NCBI GenBank assembly: GCA_020343535.1
Contig: CP070799.1
Span: forward strand, 2,115,856-2,156,511
Length of the DNA stretch: 40,656 nucleotides
DNA from: Nitrospinaceae bacterium
GTDB lineage: Bacteria; Nitrospinota; Nitrospinia; Nitrospinales; VA-1
Direction: 5' to 3'
The notes under the pieces were generated by a model, which did no database searches, had not been told where the DNA came from, and saw only the letters and a list, made by a program, of their open reading frames with translations. Within the stretch, counting starts at the first letter, position 1; every line of letters starts with the position of its first letter. This document shows positions 7,837 to 17,702 of this stretch, one piece after another. A program made the position numbers and the translations under genes.

Positions 7837-8841
7837 TCAGGCCCGCCCACGCACCCGGGCGGTTTTTGCTTGATGAATCTGGCGGTGCGCCTGCAGGCGG
7901 CAGGCCCCCGCCGCCAGGCTGCCGAGAATGCAGTGGGTGAGAGCGGAAATCGCGCCAGGCACCGTGGCCAGTGCAAAGTTCGGAAAATTACTCCGGGCGA
8001 GTTCCGTGGCCAGGCCTGAATTCTGCATGCCCACCTCGATGGAAATGGTCTGACAGTCCTTTTCCTTGAAGCCCAAGAGCCGCGAAAGAACGTAGCCGAG
8101 CAGAAAGCCCAGCGCATGCAGGGTCACGATGGCCGAAACTAGGGGCGCCCCTGTGGCGATGATTTCGTCTTTCTTCGTGGCGAGAATGAAGTCGACGATA
8201 AAAACGATCGCCAGCACCGCGAAAAACGGCGTGTAGGCATTGACCCGTTTCACCCAGACATGAAAATAATGGTTCAGGAACACCCCAATGAGCACCGGCA
8301 ACACCACCACCTGAAAAGTCTTCAACAGCAGGCCGAGCGTGTTGACTTCGATGCGGGTTCCGATCAGGTCCTCGGCAAGCGATTCCACAAGCCACGTGGT
8401 GAGCACGGGTGTGACGACGACGGCGAGCAGGGTGGACACGGTGGTGAGGCTCACCGAGAGTGCGACGTTGGTGCGGGCGATGAAACACACCAGGTTGGAG
8501 GCCGTGCCGCCGGGGCAAGAGGCGACGAGGACGATGCCTATCACATAATCCATCGGCAGGTCGAAGGCCCGCGCCAGGGAAAAACCAAGGACCGGCATGA
8601 TGACGTATTGCAGCCCCACCCCGGCCAGAATGGTTCCGGGGATTTTAAAGACGCGGGTGAAATCCTGCCAGCCCAGGGTGAGGCCCATGCTGAGCATGAT
8701 GACGCCGAGAAAAAATGGAATCCAATCCGGTTGAAACCAGAGTGCCGTCGCCGGTTGCCATAAAGCGAGGCCCGCGCCGAGAACCACCCAGAGCGGAAAC
8801 AGATTGGCGAGTATGAGGAAGTATTTCTGCGGGGGACTCAC
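7837..8841 (-). CDS. Bile acid:sodium symporter (BASS) family transporter
   Basis: This 334-residue polytopic protein has about ten hydrophobic segments. It carries the BASS signatures CPGGTASNLVCFIARTN near the middle and SIEVGMQNSGLATELA in the second half, which form the substrate- and sodium-binding crossover. BASS proteins import organic anions such as pantoate, pyruvate or sulfated compounds; the substrate here is unknown. I place the start at GTG 8841, eight bases after the methyltransferase stop, because upstream in-frame sequence is Ser/Arg-rich antisense-like text inside that gene. The C-terminal tail is basic. Confidence 0.88.
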   Translation of the reverse strand: MSPPQKYFLILANLFPLWVVLGAGLALWQPATALWFQPDWIPFFLGVIMLSMGLTLGWQDFTRVFKIPGTILAGVGLQYVIMPVLGFSLARAFDLPMDYVIGIVLVASCPGGTASNLVCFIARTNVALSVSLTTVSTLLAVVVTPVLTTWLVESLAEDLIGTRIEVNTLGLLLKTFQVVVLPVLIGVFLNHYFHVWVKRVNAYTPFFAVLAIVFIVDFILATKKDEIIATGAPLVSAIVTLHALGFLLGYVLSRLLGFKEKDCQTISIEVGMQNSGLATELARSNFPNFALATVPGAISALTHCILGSLAAGACRLQAHRQIHQAKTARVRGRA

Positions 8842-8848
8842 CGTCCAC

Positions 8849-9499
8849 TCAAGGCTTTTGCGCGATGATGCTGGAATAGGCCTCGCGTCCCGAATCGTAG
8901 GCCTGGTAGCGGATGATCTTGAAGTCCTTGAACGTTTCGAGGAGTTCGTTGGTTCCGAGCGCCCACTTGCCGCTGATGTTGCCGTATTTGGCGACATCGT
9001 CCTGATTGTAGGTTTCGATCAGCACCATGCCGCCGGGCTTGAGGGCGTCCTTGAATTGCAGGAACAGGTCCCGCTGCATGTAGTAGGTGCAGAGGATCAC
9101 GTCGTAGGCGTTTTTTTCCAGCGTGTGGTTTTCGAGATCCACCACCCGGGTTTCGATCTTTACATTGTGCCGGGCGGCGAGCTGATGCGCCTTCTGCAGG
9201 CCCTTCGCGGAAATATCTAGGCCGATCACGTCGAACCCGTGCCGGGCGAGAAACACCCCGTTGCGGCCCTCACCCATAGCCACATCCAGGGCGCGGCCCC
9301 TAGGCAGAAGGTGCACGTTGCGCTCCAGGAAGGTGATCGGTTTTTCGCCGAAGAGGTAGACCTCGGTATCGTACTTGCTGTCCCAGCGTTCCTTGTCGCG
9401 CGGCTTTCCTTCCACGGGCTGGGCCAGCGGCAAGGCGCCGAGGGCGAGAACGAGCAGGGGAAGCAAGCCTCGAGCAATTTTTGCGGCAAGCGGAAACAT
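8849..9499 (-). CDS. Class I SAM-dependent methyltransferase with N-terminal signal-like segment
   Basis: The 216-residue product has a TehB/UbiE-like Rossmann core: ALDVAMGEGRNGVFLARHG (motif I), VIGLDIS, then YDVILCTYYMQRDLF and LKPGGMVLIET. Residues 1-30 (KIARGLLPLLVLALGALPLA) look like a Sec signal or membrane anchor. That is unusual, because S-adenosylmethionine is cytoplasmic. An internal GTG near residue 29 could give a soluble form but lacks a ribosome site. A clear promoter lies upstream, and the BASS gene follows with a 7-base gap. Target unknown. Confidence 0.85.
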   Translation of the reverse strand: MFPLAAKIARGLLPLLVLALGALPLAQPVEGKPRDKERWDSKYDTEVYLFGEKPITFLERNVHLLPRGRALDVAMGEGRNGVFLARHGFDVIGLDISAKGLQKAHQLAARHNVKIETRVVDLENHTLEKNAYDVILCTYYMQRDLFLQFKDALKPGGMVLIETYNQDDVAKYGNISGKWALGTNELLETFKDFKIIRYQAYDSGREAYSSIIAQKP

Positions 9500-9534
9500 A
9501 GCGGCTCGCGATCGATGGGGTCGTCAATGGGCTC

Positions 9535-9562
9535 ATTCTACTGCCTCCCCCTCACCTGTCAA
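9535..9562 (-). promoter_or_regulatory. Sigma70 promoter for methyltransferase-BASS operon
   Basis: On the minus strand a perfect TTGACA (9562-9557) and TAGAAT (9540-9535) are 16 bases apart, with a leader of about 30 bases to the ATG at 9499. It stands back-to-back with a plus-strand promoter at 9576-9604. Confidence 0.65.
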
Positions 9563-9575
9563 GCCGATTTTCCCG

Positions 9576-9604
9576 TTTACGGGTTGGCGGGCGGTGTGTA
9601 CAAT
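9576..9604 (+). promoter_or_regulatory. Probable sigma70 promoter for the DUF1566 gene
   Basis: TTTACG (9576-9581) and TACAAT (9599-9604) are 17 bases apart. The leader to the ATG at 9664 is about 53 bases and holds an AAGGAG ribosome site. Confidence 0.45.
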
Positions 9605-9663
9605 AAAACCCATTCGCACAAGGGTTTCGAGAAACGAAACGACTGCGCGCAAGGAGCCAGCCC

Positions 9664-10197
9664 ATGCGATTTGAAATCAAGCTATTGTTTTGGATGTTTT
9701 TTGCGTCCCTCCTGACCGCTCCGCTGGCCGGGGCGGTTTTCGCCGAGGACCCGGCAAAGCCCGTCGCCTATTCCGCCGACCAGCGTTTTGGCGACCTGGG
9801 CGACGGCACGATCCTCGACAAGGAAACGGGCCTGATGTGGATGGCCAGGGATTACTGGCAGACCGAAAAAAAATGGATCAACTGGTACACCGCGAGCGAA
9901 TACGTCCGGCGGGTGAACAACAAGAAATTCGCCGGTCACGAGGATTGGCGGCTGCCGACGCCGGAAGAGGCCAAAACCCTCTACGACCGGCGCAAGCGCA
10001 ACGTCGATAAAGACGGTGACAAGATGTATATCGACCCGCTGTTCCCGTCCGGCGCGGGCTGGAGCACTTGGACGAACGAGGACAGAAAGAATAAGGCCGT
10101 CGTCGTTTCCTTTAAAGACGAGGGCGGGCAGGAGTATCAGGATAAAATCAGCGGCGTCGACGCTTTTCTTCGACTGGTGCGCGGTCCTGTGTCCTGA
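9664..10197 (+). CDS. Exported DUF1566 (Lcl C-terminal) domain protein
   Basis: The 177-residue product has a signal peptide ending near GAVFAED and then the DUF1566 pattern: FGDLGDGTILDKETGLMW, many tryptophans, GHEDWRLPTPEEAKTLYD, WTNED and a closing LRLVRG. This lectin-like fold occurs in secreted or surface proteins of environmental bacteria, and its ligand is generally unknown. An AAGGAG ribosome site precedes the ATG. It begins the plus-strand run that leads into the cytochrome cluster, with its own probable promoter. Confidence 0.88.
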   Translation: MRFEIKLLFWMFFASLLTAPLAGAVFAEDPAKPVAYSADQRFGDLGDGTILDKETGLMWMARDYWQTEKKWINWYTASEYVRRVNNKKFAGHEDWRLPTPEEAKTLYDRRKRNVDKDGDKMYIDPLFPSGAGWSTWTNEDRKNKAVVVSFKDEGGQEYQDKISGVDAFLRLVRGPVS

Positions 10198-10333
10198 GCC
10201 GAAGACCGGCTCAACCCGCGGAAATTTCCTCCTTGAGCCGCCGCCGGCCTTGGCGATGCGGTTTGCAAGCGGCTGGGTGTGTCCGGGATGACGAGAGCGT
10301 TCAAACGGGAGTTGCCCGATCGGATTGTGCTTT

Positions 10334-10762
10334 ATGAAAAAACGATTTCCTGGCGCGGGCGCGCTGCCCGTTTTCATCGTCTGGATCGCGGGCTCGGCGT
10401 TCCACCTCAACGTGTACGAGCCCCGCGTGCCGCAGGAGATTCTGGAATTGGTTCAGGAAAATGAGAACCCCTTTCCGGCCACCCCCGAACGCATCGAGGA
10501 GGGGAGGCGGATTTTTTACGGCAAGGGGCTCTGCGTTACCTGCCATGGCAAGGACGGCAAGGGGATCGATAAAATTCCCGGCCACGCGCCGCGCGACTTC
10601 ACGGATGCCCGGTGGCAGGAGTTGCGCACCGATGGCGAGCTCATGTGGGTGCTGAGAAACGGCAGCCCCGGAACCAGCATGCCGGTGCGGGTGGGCAAGG
10701 TGCTCAGCGAGGAAGAGGGCTGGAGCGTTATCCACTTCCTGCGGACGTTTGCCGGGAAATGA
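10334..10762 (+). CDS. Membrane-anchored or exported monohaem c-type cytochrome
   Basis: The 142-residue product has a basic start and a hydrophobic segment (ALPVFIVWIAGSAFHL) that acts as signal or anchor. The haem site CVTCH is at about 68-72, and the axial methionine probably lies in GSPGTSMP near residue 118. The segment WVLRNGSPGT resembles the WIIKNGSPGT of the three paralogues at 13.5-15.1 kb. This one lacks their extra N-terminal Cys-Pro and FTC cysteines. An ATG at 10334 or a TTG at 10325 could start it, and neither has a clear ribosome site. Role: periplasmic electron transfer. Confidence 0.87.
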   Translation: MKKRFPGAGALPVFIVWIAGSAFHLNVYEPRVPQEILELVQENENPFPATPERIEEGRRIFYGKGLCVTCHGKDGKGIDKIPGHAPRDFTDARWQELRTDGELMWVLRNGSPGTSMPVRVGKVLSEEEGWSVIHFLRTFAGK

Positions 10763-10867
10763 AGGTTTTCCCCGGCCCGGGGCCGGGTTACGGTGCGGGA
10801 GCGTCCCCGGCGGGCCTGGCGGGGGCGTTCGGCAGGGTCGCGGTGTAACTGTTATAGGGGTTGAGCG

Positions 10868-12271
10868 ATGTTTTTCAAGCAATATTATCTCGGTTGTCTG
10901 GCACACGCCTCCTACCTCATCGGCGACGAGAGCACCCAAACGGCGGTGGTGGTGGACCCGCAACGCGATATCGAGCAGTACCTGAACGATGCCGAAAAAA
11001 ACGACCTGCGGATTCGGCACGTGATCCTCACTCATTTTCACGCCGATTTCGTTGCTGGCCATCTGGAGCTGCGCGACCGCGCGGGGGCCGAAATTCACCT
11101 CGGAGCCCGCGCCGAAGCCGAGTACGCCTTCAAGCCCCAGGCCGACGGCAGCCGCCTCGATCTGGGCCGCGTGTCTCTCGAATTCCTGGAAACCCCCGGC
11201 CATACGCCCGAGGGAATCTCCATCCTTGTTTTCGACCACGGCACCTTTCCCGACAAGCCGCTGATGGTGCTCACCGGCGACACCCTGTTCATCGGCGATG
11301 TCGGCCGGCCCGACCTGATGGCCTCGGAGGGTATTTCCGAGACCGAGCTCGCCGGCCTGCTTTACGATTCCCTGCGCAACAAGCTGATGCCTCTTCCCGA
11401 TGCTACGAAAGTGTACCCCGCCCACGGTGCGGGCTCGTTGTGCGGCCGGAATTTGAGCGACGAGACCGTCTCCACCATCGGCGAGCAGAAGGCCCTGAAC
11501 TATGCGCTCGGCCCCATGACGCGCGAGGCGTTCATCGCCCTGGTGACGGAGAACCAGCCGCAGGCCCCGGAATATTTTTCATACGACGCACGTCTTAATA
11601 AGAAAGAGAGGCCGCGGCTCGAGGAATCCCTGCAATCGGGGACGCCGCTCTCCCTGGACGGATTTCTTGAGGGGCAAGCCGCCGGCGCACAGGTGCTGGA
11701 CACTCGGCCGCAGGTCGAGTTTAGCGCCGCGCATCTGCCCGGGGCGGTGCACGTGGGCCTCGGTGGCAAGTTCGCCACCTGGGCCGGCATCGTCCTCGAC
11801 CCGCAGGTGCCCATCCTCCTCGTTGCCGAACCGGGGAGCGAATACGAGGCCCAGATGCGGCTCGGGCGCATCGGCTTCGACCGGGTGGCGGGCTATCTCG
11901 ACGGCGGCATGCAGGCGGCAAACCACAGGCCCAACCTTCTCGAACCGGTGATTTCCTGGACGGGCGGCGAGCTTTTGGAAGCGCTTTCGAAGGACCCGCC
12001 GCCGCACCTGCTCGATGTGCGCGCCGAGAGCGAATTCCGCGCGGGGCACATTAAAAAAGCCATTCACGTGCCGCTCAATAACTTGGTCCGCCGGTTGGGT
12101 GAAATCCCCAAAGGCGGCACGGTGGTGGTCCACTGTGCCGGAGGCTACCGCTCCACCATCGCCTGCAGCCTGTTGCAAAAACACGGTTACCGTAACGTGG
12201 TCAATCTGCTCGGCGGCATCGCCGCCTTTGAAAATCTGGGGTCCGAGGTTGAAGCGGTGCTCGCGCGCTGA
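10868..12271 (+). CDS. Metallo-beta-lactamase-fold hydrolase fused to two rhodanese domains
   Basis: The 467-residue protein has an N-terminal MBL domain of the persulfide dioxygenase/glyoxalase II type (LTHFHADFVAGH near 57-68, ETPGHTPEG, LTGDTLFIGDVGRPDL). Two rhodanese domains follow. The first, about residues 265-350, has LVAEPG where the catalytic loop should be and no cysteine, so it is probably inactive. The second, about 365-465, keeps the active-site loop VVHCAGGYRS. Related proteins oxidise glutathione persulfide or transfer sulfane sulfur. No signal peptide is present, so it should be cytoplasmic. It lies between two cytochrome genes, hinting at sulfur metabolism. Confidence 0.92.
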   Translation: MFFKQYYLGCLAHASYLIGDESTQTAVVVDPQRDIEQYLNDAEKNDLRIRHVILTHFHADFVAGHLELRDRAGAEIHLGARAEAEYAFKPQADGSRLDLGRVSLEFLETPGHTPEGISILVFDHGTFPDKPLMVLTGDTLFIGDVGRPDLMASEGISETELAGLLYDSLRNKLMPLPDATKVYPAHGAGSLCGRNLSDETVSTIGEQKALNYALGPMTREAFIALVTENQPQAPEYFSYDARLNKKERPRLEESLQSGTPLSLDGFLEGQAAGAQVLDTRPQVEFSAAHLPGAVHVGLGGKFATWAGIVLDPQVPILLVAEPGSEYEAQMRLGRIGFDRVAGYLDGGMQAANHRPNLLEPVISWTGGELLEALSKDPPPHLLDVRAESEFRAGHIKKAIHVPLNNLVRRLGEIPKGGTVVVHCAGGYRSTIACSLLQKHGYRNVVNLLGGIAAFENLGSEVEAVLAR

Positions 12272-12297
12272 CCGTTCGCCTTACTTAATAATATAAT
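12268..12297 (+). promoter_or_regulatory. Sigma70 promoter for the barrel/cytochrome cluster
   Basis: CTGACC (12268-12273, overlapping the upstream stop codon) and a consensus TATAAT (12292-12297) are 18 bases apart. The ATG at 12330 follows a GAGAGAGGGGG ribosome site. Confidence 0.55.
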
Positions 12298-12329
12298 TGC
12301 GGCAACATTTTTGACGAGAGAGGGGGTGC

Positions 12330-13406
12330 ATGAAAGGAAAAAATTCAGGGGCATTATTGTTGTTGGCGGTATTCCTGGCGGCGGAGCTGTGGGCCGTTTC
12401 CGCCGAAGCGATCCCTGCGTTTGCCAGGCGGTATGAGATCAGCTGCACCGTCTGTCACGTGGCTTTTCCCAAGCTCAACAGTTTCGGTGAATCGTTCGCC
12501 GGCAACGGTTACCAGTTCCCCGATGAGGATTTGAACGAACACGCCGTCGATACGGGTGACGACAAGCTGCTGCTTAAGGAGCTTCCCTTCGCCGTGCGGG
12601 CGGATTCGTTCTTCCGCGCCCGCAAAGACACCGGGGTCCATGCCGACCTCGAATCGCCGTTCGGTATCAAGCTCCTGTCGAGCGCTCCCATCGCCAACAA
12701 CATCAGCTATTACTTTTATTTCATTTTCAACGAGCGCGGCAGCACCGAGACCGGCGTGGAGGACGCCTTCCTGTACTTCAACGACGCCTACAAAGGGATG
12801 GATCTCGATTTGCGCATCGGCCAGTTTCAGGTGTCGGACATTCTGTTTCCGCGCGAGCAGCGGCTGACGTTTCAGGATTACACGATCTATACCACACGTG
12901 TGAGCACCAAAAATTTTGATTCCGACAACTTCTAGAATTTTTACGGCAAGGTGTCCCTCGCCCGGGGCGACCAGAGTGTCGGCTTTTACGATTACTACGG
13001 CTAGGAAGAGAAATCCGCCGGGATCGATAACGAATTTTACCGCATCGGTCCGGATTTCAACCTCACCCTGCTGGGAGACTGGAACCTGTGGGGCAACTTC
13101 CTGTATGGTGAAGACGACAACCCGACGTTCTCTCCCGGCCCGGTGGAGGAAATCAGCCACTGGGGCGGGTTTATCGGGCTCACCAAACCCCTTGGCGAGG
13201 ACTGGGTGCTGTCGCTCCTGTACAACCGGGTTAATGTCGACGGCATCGATACCCTCGATGCCCATACCATGACGGGCAACTTGACCTATTACATCATGCG
13301 AAACTTTAAAGTGATGGCCGAGTTCACGGGCGATTTGTTGGGCGAAAGCGCCGCCCACCCGGAGAAGGAGCACACAGGCGTCATCGGCGTGGTGCTGGCG
13401 TTCTAG
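12330..13406 (+). pseudogene. CxxCH-bearing outer-membrane barrel protein gene with two in-frame TAG codons
   Basis: The reading frame spans 359 codons, but TAG interrupts it at codon 202 (12933-12935) and codon 225 (13002-13004). The final stop, also TAG, is at 13404. The product has a signal peptide, then IPAFARRYEISCTVCHVAFP (haem-type motif at 39-43), then an amphipathic beta-strand-rich region ending in VVLAF, the terminal Phe typical of outer-membrane barrels. The frame stays coherent and barrel-like through both TAGs. A ribosome site at 12316-12327 and a promoter look intact. I recognise the pattern from environmental Gram-negatives but know no accepted name. Recent decay, readthrough or sequence error are all possible. 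Confidence 0.8.
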
Positions 13407-13480
13407 GGCGTGGGCCGGAAAGAGGGGCCAGGGTATTTCCTGGAATGGAAAACGCTTATTCATTCAGAAAGGAATCATCC

Positions 13481-14038
13481 ATGTCTTTATTTCGATGGGA
13501 AAGCCGGACGCGTTGGGGCGGTTTAACCGTGGCGGCCATGGCCGCATCCCTTATCGGGGCGATGAGCGGGATAGCCAGCGCGGAGCTGCCTGGTGGGGCG
13601 GACGAGCCCAGCGTCGTTCAGGCGTCGCACCGCGGCGAGGAGCACGAGGAACTGATCTTGGAAGGGGCGTCGGGGGCCTGCCCGCAGGCGCGCAAAACTC
13701 CCGAGGCGCCGCAGGAGTTCCTGCTAATGAAGAATCCGTTGGCGGAAACCGAGGAAAACATTCAGGCGGGGGAGACCTTGTTCAAGGTGGACGCCCGCCC
13801 CACGCCATGCCTGGTGTGTCACGGTTTTCAGGGCAACGGCATGGGCATCATTCACGAGCAGCTTAAGCCCAAACCACGAAATTTCACCTGTTACTACACG
13901 ATGAGCGGGCTTCCCGACGGCCAGCTTTTCTGGATCATAAAGAACGGCTCGCCGGGAACGCGCATGCCGGCGTTTGGTGTGCTCAGCGACGAACAGGTGT
14001 GGCAGCTCATTCTTTATATCAGGCAATTTGCCAAATAA
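13481..14038 (+). CDS. Periplasmic monohaem cytochrome c, tandem paralogue 1
   Basis: The ATG at 13481 has AAAGGA upstream and opens a 185-residue protein with a signal peptide ending near IASAE. It has Cys67 in GACPQARKT, the haem site CLVCH at 110-114, Cys137 in PRNFTCYYTM, and a probable axial Met162 in NGSPGTRMP. The same four landmarks recur in the next two genes, so the three form a tandem family. The two extra cysteines could form a disulfide or bind another group. Periplasmic electron transfer next to a haem-motif barrel gene is the likely role; the partner is unknown. Confidence 0.9.
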   Translation: MSLFRWESRTRWGGLTVAAMAASLIGAMSGIASAELPGGADEPSVVQASHRGEEHEELILEGASGACPQARKTPEAPQEFLLMKNPLAETEENIQAGETLFKVDARPTPCLVCHGFQGNGMGIIHEQLKPKPRNFTCYYTMSGLPDGQLFWIIKNGSPGTRMPAFGVLSDEQVWQLILYIRQFAK

Positions 14039-14062
14039 GTCCTAATTCCCCAAGAGAAGACC

Positions 14063-14602
14063 ATGGCCATGCAAAATCATCTTCTGAACACCCGCCTGCT
14101 GGGGCCGGTGCTGGCCGCCGGAATTTTTGCCGCCGCGATCGCCGGCGACGCCTTCGCGGGACCGGGAATGTATCACGGCCTGCGTCACCGCCTGCATTCG
14201 CACGACCTGCACCACGGTGAGGGCTTCATGGGCAGCGGGGTCTGTCCACAGACCCGCGCCACCGCCCAGGCCCCGGACGATATCCGCCGGTTGAACAACC
14301 CCCTGGAGCCAACGCCGGAAAACCTGACCGCGGGCGCGGCCCTGTTCGCCACCGACGTGCAACCCACCGCCTGCAAAGTGTGCCATGGTGTCACGGGCAA
14401 TGGCCTTGGCATGATGGCACCTGGCCTTAACCCGCCACCACGCAATTTCACCTGCAAGGAAACCATGGGCGAAATTCCCGATGGCCAGTTGTTCTGGATC
14501 ATCAAGAACGGTTCGCCGGGCACCGGCATGCCGCCTTACGGAGGGCTTTCCGACCTTCAGGTCTGGCAGATCATCCTGCACCTGCGTCAATTCGCACAGT
14601 GA
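14063..14602 (+). CDS. Periplasmic monohaem cytochrome c, tandem paralogue 2
   Basis: The 179-residue product has a signal peptide ending near DAFAG, followed by a histidine-rich stretch (about residues 38-52, seven His) absent from paralogue 1. It then has Cys61 in VCPQTRAT, haem motif CKVCH at 104-108, Cys131 in RNFTCKETM and probable axial Met156. The shared block PDGQLFWIIKNGSPGT is nearly identical to paralogue 1. It lies 24 bases downstream of paralogue 1 and is probably cotranscribed. The His-rich part could bind metal, which is inference only. Confidence 0.9.
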   Translation: MAMQNHLLNTRLLGPVLAAGIFAAAIAGDAFAGPGMYHGLRHRLHSHDLHHGEGFMGSGVCPQTRATAQAPDDIRRLNNPLEPTPENLTAGAALFATDVQPTACKVCHGVTGNGLGMMAPGLNPPPRNFTCKETMGEIPDGQLFWIIKNGSPGTGMPPYGGLSDLQVWQIILHLRQFAQ

Positions 14603-14617
14603 GCCGGGGGGCGGCCG

Positions 14618-15097
14618 ATGCGGGCGGTGAGGCGGGCCGCGGCGTTGGCGCTGGCGCTTTTCATCGCCGCCGCCGGTGATGCCGTCCCTGGCAAAAATCC
14701 ATACGGCGGGGCGCAGATCGCCCGCGGTATCTGCCCGGAAGCACGCAAGACCGCCCGCGCGCGACCTGAAGCGTAAAAATCCCCTGCCTGCCACCCGTGA
14801 ACACATCGAGAAGGGACGGCGGCTCTACGTCGAGGAAGCGCGGCCCACGCCGTGCCGCTTGTGCCACGGTGCATATGGCCGGGGCGATGGCCGGCTCTCG
14901 CAAGGCCTCGCCCCGCCACCGAGAAACTTCACCTGCCGGGACACCATGCACAAGCTCGGGGACGGGCAGTGGTTCTGGATCATCAAGAACGGTTCGCCGG
15001 GCACCGGCATGCCGGCGCACAAGCGCACCTTGAAGGATGAGGACATCTGGCGGCTCATCCTCTACATCCGGCGATTCGCAATGCCGGAGAAGAACCT

Positions 15098-15101
<4 letters not shown>
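14618..15101 (+). pseudogene. Third tandem cytochrome c paralogue, frameshifted
   Basis: The ATG at 14618 opens a signal peptide (AALALALFIAAAGDAVPG) and reaches GICPEARKTARA, matching the Cys-Pro segment of its neighbours. The frame then runs to TAA at 14774-14776. The conserved rest (KRKNPLPATREHIEKG, CRLCH, RNFTCRDTM, WIIKNGSPGTGMP) continues in the +1 frame to TAG at 15099-15101. The break lies in the repeat CGCGCGCG near 14754-14762, where the paralogues have an Ala-Pro pair and two more residues. A short deletion or a base-calling error in the CG repeat would explain it. Its end overlaps the convergent ettA stop by 4 bases. Confidence 0.8.
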
Positions 15102-16771
<1,670 letters not shown>

Positions 16772-16842
16772 GGTTTCTCTTTCTTTAGTGATTGCGATGG
16801 GTTGAATGGGCGGCCGCAGGTCGGCCACGGTCGTTTAGGGAA

Positions 16843-17520
16843 TCAGGTTCCCGGCGTTCGCGGCGCGGCCGCAGGCGATTTTTGCAGCACGACCAAATCT
16901 TCCCCGTTATTGTAGACGATCCCGAGGCCGAAATGGCGCGCCATCCAGGAAAAAGTTTTCGCGCTGTAAAAGACGATGTGGGTTGGGTCCCGCTTGTAGT
17001 ACCAGCGCTCGAAGTCCTCCCGCAAGGGGCCGTCGGCGTTGGCCGGGTAGAAACGGGTCATCACTGCGAGGTGCCCCAGGGGCGCAAGCAGGGACAGGAT
17101 TTTTTCAATCTCCCTCGCCGGCGTCTTGAAATGCTCGAACGTTTCCGTGGAAATCACTAGATCGTAAGCCGGACGCGGCGGGTTGTCGGGAAAAAAGTTC
17201 TCGTCGTAGACGTCGGCCCGGTAACCCCGGCGTTCGAGAAGGATTTTCAGCACCGGTTCGTACCCGCAGCCATAGTCGAGGACGGTTGCCGCTCGCGGGC
17301 AGGCGGTGTCCAGGAGAGCGATTTTTTTCTCGAACATGGCCACATAACCGGCGTTGTCCAGGCTGTTGTTGTGCTCCAGGTAACGCCTCACCTCCTCTTC
17401 CCGGGAGATGAAGAACGCCCGCGGGACGAAAATCAATCCGCAGCAGGGGCAGTGGCGATAGCTCCGGTCCTCGCCAGCGGCGAACCGCGCCGAGGGGGAG
17501 CCGCACAAGGGGCAGGTCAT
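16843..17520 (-). CDS. Zinc-ribbon class I methyltransferase
   Basis: The 225-residue product opens with a zinc ribbon, CPLCGS at residues 3-8 and HCPCCGLIF at about 23-31. A Rossmann-type methyltransferase core follows, with VLDYGCGYEP (motif I), YDLVISTETFEHF and APLGHLAVMTRF. The layout matches methyltransferases of the UbiG/SmtA-like group with an N-terminal Zn finger; the substrate is unknown. The ATG at 17520 has AGAGGA a few bases upstream. It lies 71 bases upstream of ettA and is divergent from efp. Confidence 0.87.
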   Translation of the reverse strand: MTCPLCGSPSARFAAGEDRSYRHCPCCGLIFVPRAFFISREEEVRRYLEHNNSLDNAGYVAMFEKKIALLDTACPRAATVLDYGCGYEPVLKILLERRGYRADVYDENFFPDNPPRPAYDLVISTETFEHFKTPAREIEKILSLLAPLGHLAVMTRFYPANADGPLREDFERWYYKRDPTHIVFYSAKTFSWMARHFGLGIVYNNGEDLVVLQKSPAAAPRTPGT

Positions 17521-17560
17521 CGCGTCCTCTTTTCCGGCGCGCCCGGGGGCGGGATTTCCC

Positions 17561-17588
17561 TTGATTCTGACCCGCCGCGGGATATAAT
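17561..17588 (+). promoter_or_regulatory. Sigma70 promoter for efp
   Basis: TTGATT (17561-17566) and a consensus TATAAT (17583-17588) are 16 bases apart, giving a leader of roughly 108 bases to the ATG at 17703. Confidence 0.6.
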
Positions 17589-17702
17589 CACTCTCTTTGG
17601 CAGGATGAGTCCACCTCGCTATTCCATACTTCACGATTGTTAATCCGTTGCTCCGCCCCCTTCGGGGGGAGCCGATATTTCCCCGAACTTGAGGAACTAA
17701 AC

